A stretch of 47,168 bases of DNA from an uncultured Bacteroidota bacterium (GTDB lineage Bacteria > Bacteroidota > Bacteroidia > Flavobacteriales > Flavobacteriaceae). The translations under genes and the position numbers were made by a program. The stretch spans positions 1 through 47,168 of the forward strand of contig CAIMMM010000093.1 of NCBI GenBank assembly GCA_903842575.1, read 5' to 3'. Positions 37,687 to 44,423 of the stretch are shown piece after piece. The notes beneath the pieces were generated by a model that was not told where the DNA came from, did not search any database, and saw only the letters and a program-made list of their open reading frames with translations. How positions within the stretch are numbered: position 1 is the stretch's first letter; every line of letters begins with the position of its first letter.

Positions 37687-39228
37687 ATGGCAAAACAAGA
37701 TGATTTATTTAAGAATGTAGTTTCGCATGCAAAAGAGTACGGATTTATATTTCCGTCAAGCGAAATATACGACGGTTTGAGCGCGGTTTATGATTATGCT
37801 CAAAACGGGGTGGAGTTAAAGAAAAATATTAGAGAATATTGGTGGAAAGCCATGGTTCAAATGCATGAAAATATTGTTGGTCTCGATTCCTCAATTTTGA
37901 TGCATCCAACTACATGGAAAGCTTCTGGTCACGTGGATGCATTCAACGATCCTTTGATTGACAATAAAGATTCTAAAAAAAGATACAGAGCAGACGTTTT
38001 AATTGAGGATTACGCCGAAAAATTAAATCTGAAAGCTAAAAAAGAAATAGAAAAAGCTAGAGAACGTTTTGGTGATTCTTTTGATGAAGCACAATACAAA
38101 ACGACCAATCCACGTGTAATGGAATACCTTGCCAAAGAAAGAGAAATTCTGGAAAGAATGGGGCGTTCGTTGGGCAATGGAGATTTGGAAGATGTAAAAG
38201 CTTTAATTGAAGAATTGGAAATCGCCGACCCAGAAACGGGTTCAAGAAACTGGACCGAAGTACGTCAATTCAACTTGATGTTTGGTACAAAACTAGGAGC
38301 TTCGGCAGATACTGCTATGGATTTATACTTGCGCCCGGAAACGGCTCAGGGAATTTTTGTGAATTTCCTGAATGTTCAAAAAACAGGGAGAATGAAGATT
38401 CCTTTTGGTATTGCACAAACCGGAAAAGCCTTTAGAAACGAAATCGTTGCGAGACAGTTTATCTTCCGAATGCGCGAATTTGAACAAATGGAAATGCAAT
38501 TTTTTGTAAAGCCAGGCGAAGAAATGAAGTGGTATGAATACTGGAAAAAGATGCGTTTAAACTGGCATTTGTCCCTTGGTTTAGGAAAGGAAAACTACCG
38601 TTTTCACGATCATGAAAAATTAGCTCACTATGCGAATGCTGCTGCAGATATCGAATTTAATTTCCCTTTTGGTTTCAAAGAATTAGAAGGAATTCATTCC
38701 AGAACTGACTTCGATTTGAAAGCACACGAACAATTTTCCGGAAAAAAATTGCAATATTTTGATACAGAAACTAATTCCAATTATGTGCCATATGTGGTGG
38801 AAACTTCGGTTGGTTTAGACCGAATGTTTTTGGCGGTTTTTTCTAGTTCTCTTTGCGAGGAAACTTTAGAAGACGGTTCTACACGTACAGTTTTACGTTT
38901 GCCAAGTGTTTTAGCACCAACAAAAGCGGCGGTTTTACCGTTGGTTAAAAAAGATGGATTGCCAGAAGTAGCTCAAAAAATAATTGAAGAATTAAAGTGG
39001 GATTTCAATGTTGCCTATGATGAAAAAGATGCCGTGGGAAGACGTTATAGAAGACAAGATGCCCTTGGAACTCCGTTTTGTATCACGGTAGACCATCAAA
39101 CATTAGAAGACGAAACCGTAACGATACGTCACCGGGATTCTATGAAGCAAGACCGCGTTAAAATTGCAGATTTAAAAACCATAATCAATAATGAAGTTTC
39201 GATAAGAAACTGGTTGATTAAAATGTAA
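37687..39228 (+). CDS. glyS: Glycine--tRNA ligase, single-chain type
   Basis: Class II aminoacyl-tRNA synthetase that charges tRNA-Gly, of the homodimeric type rather than the alpha2-beta2 type. It has 513 residues. Motif 1 region is GFIFPSSEIYDGL. MFGTKLGASADTAMDLYLRPETAQGIFVNF and FRNEIVARQFIFRMREFEQMEM cover motif 2. ETSVGLDRMFLAVF is motif 3. The C-terminal anticodon-binding domain begins at LAPTKAAVLPLV. A terminator follows the stop, so it is monocistronic. Confidence 0.98.
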   Translation: MAKQDDLFKNVVSHAKEYGFIFPSSEIYDGLSAVYDYAQNGVELKKNIREYWWKAMVQMHENIVGLDSSILMHPTTWKASGHVDAFNDPLIDNKDSKKRYRADVLIEDYAEKLNLKAKKEIEKARERFGDSFDEAQYKTTNPRVMEYLAKEREILERMGRSLGNGDLEDVKALIEELEIADPETGSRNWTEVRQFNLMFGTKLGASADTAMDLYLRPETAQGIFVNFLNVQKTGRMKIPFGIAQTGKAFRNEIVARQFIFRMREFEQMEMQFFVKPGEEMKWYEYWKKMRLNWHLSLGLGKENYRFHDHEKLAHYANAAADIEFNFPFGFKELEGIHSRTDFDLKAHEQFSGKKLQYFDTETNSNYVPYVVETSVGLDRMFLAVFSSSLCEETLEDGSTRTVLRLPSVLAPTKAAVLPLVKKDGLPEVAQKIIEELKWDFNVAYDEKDAVGRRYRRQDALGTPFCITVDHQTLEDETVTIRHRDSMKQDRVKIADLKTIINNEVSIRNWLIKM

Positions 39229-39247
39229 CTTTAGAATTTATAATATA

Positions 39248-39280
39248 AAAAAAGCTTCTCAATTTGAGGAGCTTTTTTAT
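39248..39280 (+). terminator. glyS terminator
   Basis: Stem AAAAAAGCTTCTC/GAGGAGCTTTTTT (one T-G pair) with a 5-nt loop AATTT and a T-rich tail. Confidence 0.9.
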
Positions 39281-39382
39281 TTTATGAAATAAGATTAATA
39301 ATTCTAAAAAAGTAAGAATTACACTATTTAAAAATCAACATATTAACACTAAAACCTAATCTATTAACAATTATGAATGCAA

Positions 39383-39451
39383 AGTTCCCAAAACTATAAT
39401 TTAGTTTTATAATTTTTAATCATTTAATATAAACTTTAGTTTCCCCAAACT
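39383..39451. promoter_or_regulatory. Paired small dyads ahead of the LytTR gene
   Basis: AGTTCCCAAAACT (39383-39395) and AGTTTCCCCAAACT (39438-39451) are near-copies, each an inverted repeat around a C-rich centre, 55 bp apart. A further AAACT/AGTTT pair lies between. They sit 56-124 bp before the regulator start and could be an autoregulatory operator. The binding protein is unknown. Confidence 0.4.
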
Positions 39452-39506
39452 GCCTAAAAAATTTAAATCCTAGTATTGCTTTCTGTATATCAACTAGAAA
39501 GTCTTA

Positions 39507-40418
39507 ATGAAACAAACATACATCATTATTGATGACGATCAAGAAAGCGTCTTGGATACTCAGGCAATCGCCGAGCGTTTTCGCAATCTTACTTTTGTAG
39601 CATCTGCTATTAATTATGATGATGGTGTGAATTTAATTTTGGAACATCAACCCAATTTGGTTTTTCTTGAAATTGATCCCACGGATAAAAAAAGCTTACT
39701 CTCCCTTAGTTTAATTAATGAGTTGTATCGTTATTTAAAAGTAGTCCCAAAGATTATAATTACTACTAAGGCAAAAGCACTTGCATATGAGGCTTTACAA
39801 TATGAAGTTATTGATTATTTACTGAAACCTTTAGACATCAATCAATTTAGAAAGGCTATTTTAAAATTAGACAGAGCTACAAGTACTCAAACTCCAACCA
39901 ATATTGCTAAAGAAGCTGTTGCTACTTATGAAGTCTTAGACGAAACAGTGGAGCAAATGGGAAATACGTTAATTAATGAAACAGAAGTAAAAGAAGAAGG
40001 AGACGGAGCAGTTACTGTAAGCACAATGCATAAAGAGAATAATCCAATTGCATTTCAAAAAGAACAATCCTTAGTTATTTGTGTTAAATCCTACGGAGAT
40101 TATCGATATATCGATTCTAATGACGTGCTCTATTTTGAAGCGGATAATAACTCAACCGATATTCATTTAAGTAATGGAGAAATGATAACAGCGTTCAAAA
40201 CACTTAAACATTTTGAAACGGTTTTACCTAACACCCATTTTCTAAGAATTCACAATAGTTATATGATTAACATTGCTCAAGTCTCTAGAATTCATACTGG
40301 AAATACCGTTTGTTATATCAAAAACACTACTACAAAACTTCCATTCTCCAAATCTTATAAAGAGAATGTAGATATAATTATTGCTCGAATTGCTACCGGA
40401 AATTATTTAGAAATTTAA
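39507..40418 (+). CDS. LytTR-type response regulator with Glu at the phosphoacceptor site
   Basis: A 303-residue transcription regulator. The N-terminal receiver domain (residues 4-125) has the acidic pocket IIIDDDQ and the conserved Lys in YLLKPLD. However, the usual phosphoacceptor Asp is Glu55 in NLVFLEIDP, with Asp57 two residues later. A long acidic linker (about 130-190) joins a LytTR DNA-binding domain (190-300), recognised by FLRIHNSYMINIAQV. A Glu here often mimics the phosphorylated state, so it may be active without a kinase (inference). It is followed 39 nt later by a second regulator. Confidence 0.88.
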   Translation: MKQTYIIIDDDQESVLDTQAIAERFRNLTFVASAINYDDGVNLILEHQPNLVFLEIDPTDKKSLLSLSLINELYRYLKVVPKIIITTKAKALAYEALQYEVIDYLLKPLDINQFRKAILKLDRATSTQTPTNIAKEAVATYEVLDETVEQMGNTLINETEVKEEGDGAVTVSTMHKENNPIAFQKEQSLVICVKSYGDYRYIDSNDVLYFEADNNSTDIHLSNGEMITAFKTLKHFETVLPNTHFLRIHNSYMINIAQVSRIHTGNTVCYIKNTTTKLPFSKSYKENVDIIIARIATGNYLEI

Positions 40419-40457
40419 TAGAAATTTATTTAGGGTTTTACATATAAAACTATATAT

Positions 40458-41120
40458 ATGGATTTAAATGTTTTAATGGTTGATGATCACCCGCCAATTA
40501 TTGAAGGGTATAAGTCCATATTATCCTACAATACATTTGGATATAATCTTCATACAGTAGCCGCTTATAGCTGTGAAGCCGCCTATTTCATAATTACAGA
40601 AAAGCTAAAACCAATTGCTTTTGATATTGTTTTTGTAGATGTAACCTTACCTCCATTTAAAGAAAAAAATATGGATTCGGGTGAAGATTTAGTGCTTTTG
40701 GTAAAGGAACACCTGCCAGAAGCAAAGATTATAATGCTCACTTCCCATACAGAATCATTAGTGCTTTTTAGGATTTTAAACGAATGTCAACCCGATGGAT
40801 TATTAATAAAAAGTGATTTTTTGTCGGATGAATTTTTACTTGCCTTTGATACCATTGTAAAAGGAGGGAAGTATTATAGTTCAACTGTAAGAAACCAAAA
40901 AAACGATTTAATTTCTAATGTAAAAACACTTGATAGTTATAATAGACAAATTATCATTCTTTTATCACAAGGAATAAAAACAAAAAACTTTCATGAGTAC
41001 ATTAATCTTTCTACAAGTGCTATTGAAAAAAGGAAAGTGGCAATAAAAGACTATTTCGGAATTATAAAAGGTACCGACGAAGACATACTCCGGGAAGCTA
41101 GAAAACAACGGTTAATTTAG
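40458..41120 (+). CDS. NarL/FixJ-type response regulator
   Basis: A 220-residue two-component regulator. The receiver domain has the acidic residues MVDDHPP, the phosphoacceptor Asp61 in VFVDVTLPP, a Thr/Ser in IIMLTSHT and a Lys in GLLIKSDF. The C-terminal part, from LDSYNRQIIILLSQG, is a diverged LuxR-type helix-turn-helix (TKNFHEYINLSTSAIEKRK). Such regulators normally pair with HisKA_3 kinases, and one is encoded 3.3 kb downstream at 44424, the likely partner. The short gap after the LytTR gene suggests co-transcription. Confidence 0.88.
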   Translation: MDLNVLMVDDHPPIIEGYKSILSYNTFGYNLHTVAAYSCEAAYFIITEKLKPIAFDIVFVDVTLPPFKEKNMDSGEDLVLLVKEHLPEAKIIMLTSHTESLVLFRILNECQPDGLLIKSDFLSDEFLLAFDTIVKGGKYYSSTVRNQKNDLISNVKTLDSYNRQIIILLSQGIKTKNFHEYINLSTSAIEKRKVAIKDYFGIIKGTDEDILREARKQRLI

Positions 41121-41294
41121 TAATGGTTTTTATCAGTCCCTGCTTCCTGATGCATTGAGGACTATTTTTCTCAGCAATATTTTTTGGCACAACTTCGCCT
41201 CACCTGTTACAGCTTTTCCACGAAGTCGTGATTCCCAAAAATGGATTTCCGTATTCGAGGTAAAGACGTGTCTACAAACCAACGTTTTATAAAC

Positions 41295-41329
41295 TTTAAC
41301 AAAATGTGTGGAAAAACCGTAATTTTTAT
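41295..41329. repeat. 35-bp identical box, copy 1
   Basis: Starts TTTAACAAAATGTGTGG and ends CCGTAATTTTTAT. It is identical over 35 bases to 41993-42027, 698 bp downstream. It is the first element of each cassette leader. Confidence 0.9.
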
Positions 41330-41510
41330 CCAAACCAACCGCATAGCTTTATCCTATCATAAAAAAATCAGAACAGGTAAAGCAAGAGACTTACCCTCTC
41401 AGGACTAACGGAATACAATAAGTGGTATTTTGTATTCTAAATTAATAAATGCAACGCTGTTTATTTTAAGGGTATTAATAAGCAGAATTTGAATTAACAG
41501 CCCAAAAAAA

Positions 41511-41556
41511 GCAGCCATACCTAATAATGTTTTCGATAACAAAAGGGTATGGCTGT
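41511..41556 (+). promoter_or_regulatory. Leader hairpin 1
   Basis: Ten-bp perfect stem CAGCCATACC/GGTATGGCTG (41512-41521 and 41546-41555) with an inner TGTT/AACA stem capped by TTCGAT. It ends 23 nt before the ATG at 41580 and has no T run, so it is not a normal terminator. The loop and left arm are conserved in hairpin 2. It could be an mRNA leader structure or a DNA operator. Confidence 0.65.
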
Positions 41557-41579
41557 AATATTTAATAATATTAAAAGAC

Positions 41580-41972
41580 ATGAAAAAATTATTATTTACT
41601 GTAATTATTATGGTGTTGCTTGTATTTCATTTGAATGCACAAAAAAAGAAAGATGCCACGCCATGGGCCACTAAAGGAAAAACAGAAACTGCTTATATTA
41701 CGGTGAAATCGGAAGATGAGATAGTCAAGTATAAATATGATACAATTAAATGTTTTGAAGAAAATTCGAATAAGATTTTAGACGAGATAACGACTAGTTC
41801 GAAGGAAAAGATAACGGGAAATTGTGAAATAACAGTTGAAATATCCGTTACGGTTAATGAGGAGCTAATATCCACAACTGTTTCAGGGTCCATTACTACA
41901 TCCTGCGCAACCGTAGCCGAGGCAGTGAAAGCACTTCGTGCGGAATTAATCGCTTCTATAAATTCAGAATAA
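41580..41972 (+). CDS. Small secreted protein, cassette 1
   Basis: A 130-residue exported protein. The signal peptide MKKLLFTVIIMVLLVFHLNA is cleaved before QKKKDA. The mature part is about 110 residues, charged and Thr/Ser/Glu-rich, with two cysteines (TIKCFEE and TGNCEIT) and a third in TTSCATVAEAVKAL, followed by a helical tail. I know no family for it. The first residues of the signal peptide and the DNA around the start are nearly the same as in the next cassette, whose mature protein is unrelated, so the leaders rather than the products were duplicated. Confidence 0.7.
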   Translation: MKKLLFTVIIMVLLVFHLNAQKKKDATPWATKGKTETAYITVKSEDEIVKYKYDTIKCFEENSNKILDEITTSSKEKITGNCEITVEISVTVNEELISTTVSGSITTSCATVAEAVKALRAELIASINSE

Positions 41973-41992
41973 AGCAGCTGTTTTTTCTAAAT

Positions 41993-42027
41993 TTTAACAA
42001 AATGTGTGGAAAAACCGTAATTTTTAT
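41993..42027. repeat. 35-bp identical box, copy 2
   Basis: Perfect second copy of the 41295-41329 box, 20 nt after the stop of the first secreted-protein gene. Confidence 0.9.
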
Positions 42028-42232
42028 TCAAATGAGCTACATAAATTTACTCCACATTAAAACCAAAAACCTTTTTAAAAATTTTTGCGGGTAAAAAAGA
42101 GTCTTGCCATCTCAGTAGTGACAGAATACAGAAAAGTGGTATTTTTTGTATTTTAAATGGAATTATTTTTTTTCTGTTTATTTTATAGGTTTGTTATTAA
42201 ACAGGAAGTACGATCAAACCAACCAAAAAAAA

Positions 42233-42277
42233 GCAGCCCTACCTTATAATGTTTTCGACGACAAAAAGCAGGACTGC
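42233..42277 (+). promoter_or_regulatory. Leader hairpin 2
   Basis: Stem GCAGCCCT/AGGACTGC (7 of 8 paired) with the same loop core (TATAATGTTTTCGA, then ACAAAA) as hairpin 1. It ends 26 nt before the ATG at 42304. The stem sequence has drifted while pairing is mostly kept. Confidence 0.6.
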
Positions 42278-42303
42278 AAATAATTAAAATTATATACAAA
42301 CTT

Positions 42304-42837
42304 ATGAAAAAATTATTATTTGGCGTAATGGCCACGGTATTATTTAGTTTTATTGGGAATGCTCAAAAAACTAACGAAAATGATCTTAGATTGGAATTTG
42401 CAAAAAGAATGGTGTCTTTTGTAGAAAGTGTTCGACCTGCCTATTCAGACAAAATCTCTTTTAAATCCTTTAAGGGAAAACTTCTTAATGATGAAATTGG
42501 CTTAACAGTAGAGGGAGATAAATTACTAGAAAGCGCTTTTGGTTTTTTGCAAAATAAAACTACAAGTGATGAAATTATAAAAGTTGGAAATGTTAAGCCT
42601 TTAATGGATGCTTTTGTATTTATTAATGACTATAATACTAAATTCAAATCATCAAAAGGAGATTTCGCTTTATTTGGTATGAATAGCGATAATGACGCCG
42701 TATTAAAAACCCCATATAAAACTTGCAAGTGGTATCAAATATTTTGTCATCTTTCAAATGCTTGGAATTGGCTAGTTGAAAATTTAGAGACAATAGTGCA
42801 TGTAGCTTCAGTATATTGCCAATTTTTTCCTTGTTAA
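42304..42837 (+). CDS. Secreted protein with Cys-rich hydrophobic tail, cassette 2
   Basis: A 177-residue exported protein. The signal peptide MKKLLFGVMATVLFSFIGNA is cleaved before QKTNEN. A charged, soluble middle part follows (residues 25-140). The last 37 residues are quite different: aromatic, hydrophobic and with four cysteines (CKWYQIFC, then VYCQFFPC at the very end). This gives the look of a precursor with a bacteriocin- or signal-like peptide at its C-terminus. That is inference, and I recognise no family. It starts a tight gene set: the protease-like gene follows after 11 nt. Confidence 0.7.
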   Translation: MKKLLFGVMATVLFSFIGNAQKTNENDLRLEFAKRMVSFVESVRPAYSDKISFKSFKGKLLNDEIGLTVEGDKLLESAFGFLQNKTTSDEIIKVGNVKPLMDAFVFINDYNTKFKSSKGDFALFGMNSDNDAVLKTPYKTCKWYQIFCHLSNAWNWLVENLETIVHVASVYCQFFPC

Positions 42838-42848
42838 TAAATAAATTT

Positions 42849-43979
42849 ATGAAAAAAACAATTTTCCTCCTTTCCTTTTTAATTTTATTCAGCGCGTGTA
42901 AGTCCTATAACGATTTTATCAAAATCAGAAAGTATTATTATATTAATAAAACGGATACTTTGCAGGACCTTAGATATCTAAATGGCAATATTAATAACAA
43001 TAATGTTAAGTTGCTTTTTGATACTGGGGCTACAAAAACGGTATTGTATAATATTAAAACTATTGGAGGAAAATCTGTTTTAAACAAGAATAATAATAGT
43101 AAAATTGCAGCAAAAGGCGCCACCTATAAAGCAGATATTACCAAATATATTACGGATTCTATAAGATTTAAAATATTTAATTCTATTTTTCAACCGGTTT
43201 TGATTGCTGAAAATTTGATTCAAAACAATTGCAATAATGCGGTAACAATTGATGGGATATTTGGTATTGATGCACTTTCTAATTCAGAACAACCGCTTTT
43301 AATTGACTATCAAAAAGGATTGCTTTCATTTGCAAATCCATTAGAAATTAAAAATGAATATTTATTAATAGAAAGTAGTTTTGATTATAATTCAATATCT
43401 ATTTATTGTTATGTAAACAATCAAAAAGAGAAGTTTCTTTTTGATACGGGAGCTGACGCAAGTATTTTAGTAAAAAAGACTCCGGAACACGCAATCACTG
43501 TTGCCGAAATTCAAACATTAATCAGTACATTCAGTAAATCAGCTTTTATGGAACCAGTGTCTATTCAATTTTTTCAAAAGGATAAAATTAATATTGGGGG
43601 CATTACAATAGAAAAACCTTTACTTACTAAAATATCAAATATCAACAGAAATATTATAGGGTTTAATTTTATTAAAAACTACAATTGGCTAATTGATTTT
43701 AAAAATGAAAAACTCTACGCAAAAATAATAAAAGATTTTGATTTTCAATTGATAAAAGAAAACCTTAAAAAAAATCAATTAAAATCAATTTCATTTGACA
43801 ATAAACTAATAATAGGTTATAAAAGCACTTTAATAACTAAATACAAAATTGGCGATCAATTAACCTCCATAAACGACCAAAAAGTAAGCCCTGAAAATAT
43901 TTGTCAAATGCAAGATTTACTTAATAATACTGAAGATTGGAGCACTTTAAAACTTGAAATTATTCCGGTTAAAAATTAA
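42849..43979 (+). CDS. Lipoprotein retropepsin-like aspartic protease with PDZ-like tail
   Basis: A 376-residue lipoprotein. The ATG at 42849 (rather than the upstream frame start at 42816) gives a lipobox signal (LILFSAC, then KSYND). Two aspartic protease half-domains follow, with catalytic motifs LLFDTGATKTVL (about residue 52) and FLFDTGADASIL (about residue 197), so both active-site Asp could come from one chain. Each half ends with a GIFGIDAL- or GFNFIKNYNWLIDF-type segment. The C-terminal 70 residues (YKIGDQLTSINDQKV) resemble a PDZ domain. It is likely surface- or periplasm-facing. The neighbours are secreted proteins and a sensor kinase, which makes peptide processing a natural guess. 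Confidence 0.8.
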   Translation: MKKTIFLLSFLILFSACKSYNDFIKIRKYYYINKTDTLQDLRYLNGNINNNNVKLLFDTGATKTVLYNIKTIGGKSVLNKNNNSKIAAKGATYKADITKYITDSIRFKIFNSIFQPVLIAENLIQNNCNNAVTIDGIFGIDALSNSEQPLLIDYQKGLLSFANPLEIKNEYLLIESSFDYNSISIYCYVNNQKEKFLFDTGADASILVKKTPEHAITVAEIQTLISTFSKSAFMEPVSIQFFQKDKINIGGITIEKPLLTKISNINRNIIGFNFIKNYNWLIDFKNEKLYAKIIKDFDFQLIKENLKKNQLKSISFDNKLIIGYKSTLITKYKIGDQLTSINDQKVSPENICQMQDLLNNTEDWSTLKLEIIPVKN

Positions 43980-43984
43980 AGATA

Positions 43985-44385
43985 ATGCACTTAAAAACTC
44001 TCATAGCATCTTTTTTATTTTTGCCGATGGTATCTTTCGCCCAAACCGATTTCAACAATGTTATTAAAGGAGGCGAACTTATATTAAGCGGATTGTCTAT
44101 TTTTAAAGTGGTAAAATCCGACGGCAAGAGAGATAGTAAAACCATAAAAGTTTGTGTGTAAAAAATAAACTCACACAGAAAATCACCTTTAGGATTATGG
44201 GCAAAAATGCGGAAGGAGAAGATGTTAAAAAAGAACTGGTTATCCAAAAAGAAGGAAAAGAATGCTTATTGGAACTTTTAAAAGGCATTTACACCTATGA
44301 AATTGAGCTTTCCAACAGAGAAATATACAAAAAAGGGGAATATAAGTTCGATGAGGAAATTATTATTACTGTGAAAGAAGAATAA
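43985..44385 (+). pseudogene. Small secreted protein gene, frameshifted
   Basis: The ATG at 43985 opens a frame with a signal peptide (MHLKTLIASFLFLPMVSFAQ) that runs to TAA at 44159-44161. A second frame, open from 44140, continues in the same style to TAA 44383-44385 (CVKNKLTQKITFRIMGKN, then KKELVIQKEGKECLLEL). Joining them needs loss of 2 nt, or gain of 1, between 44140 and 44158. A GT repeat (TGTGTGT, 44153-44159) lies exactly there: one GT unit fewer restores one frame of about 132 codons. It may be a dead gene, a phase-variable gene or a sequencing error. It starts 5 nt after the protease gene and 38 nt before the kinase gene. Confidence 0.7.
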
Positions 44386-44423
44386 TTCGTATTTTTATAG
44401 GAAATTTTTGTAAAAAATAAAAT

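Larger units (their letters stand above)
41121..41579. other. 459-bp gap with cassette leader 1
   Basis: Noncoding by my reading. It holds, in order: the 35-bp box at 41295-41329, a promoter-like block 41411-41443 (GAATACA, AAGTGGTATTTT, GTATTCTAAAT) and the hairpin at 41511-41556. All three recur in the same order before the gene at 42304. A 66-codon minus-strand frame at 41133-41333 has no known features and I do not call it. Confidence 0.6.
41973..42303. other. 331-bp gap with cassette leader 2
   Basis: Noncoding. It repeats the layout of the gap before 41580: 35-bp box 41993-42027, promoter-like block 42124-42158 and hairpin 42233-42277. The stretches between these blocks are not alike. 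Confidence 0.6.

Noticed and set aside
41133..41333. 66-codon minus-strand frame between the NarL regulator and the first cassette
   Set aside because: No signal peptide, domain or promoter. It overlaps the 35-bp repeat, and its composition does not resemble the neighbouring proteins.
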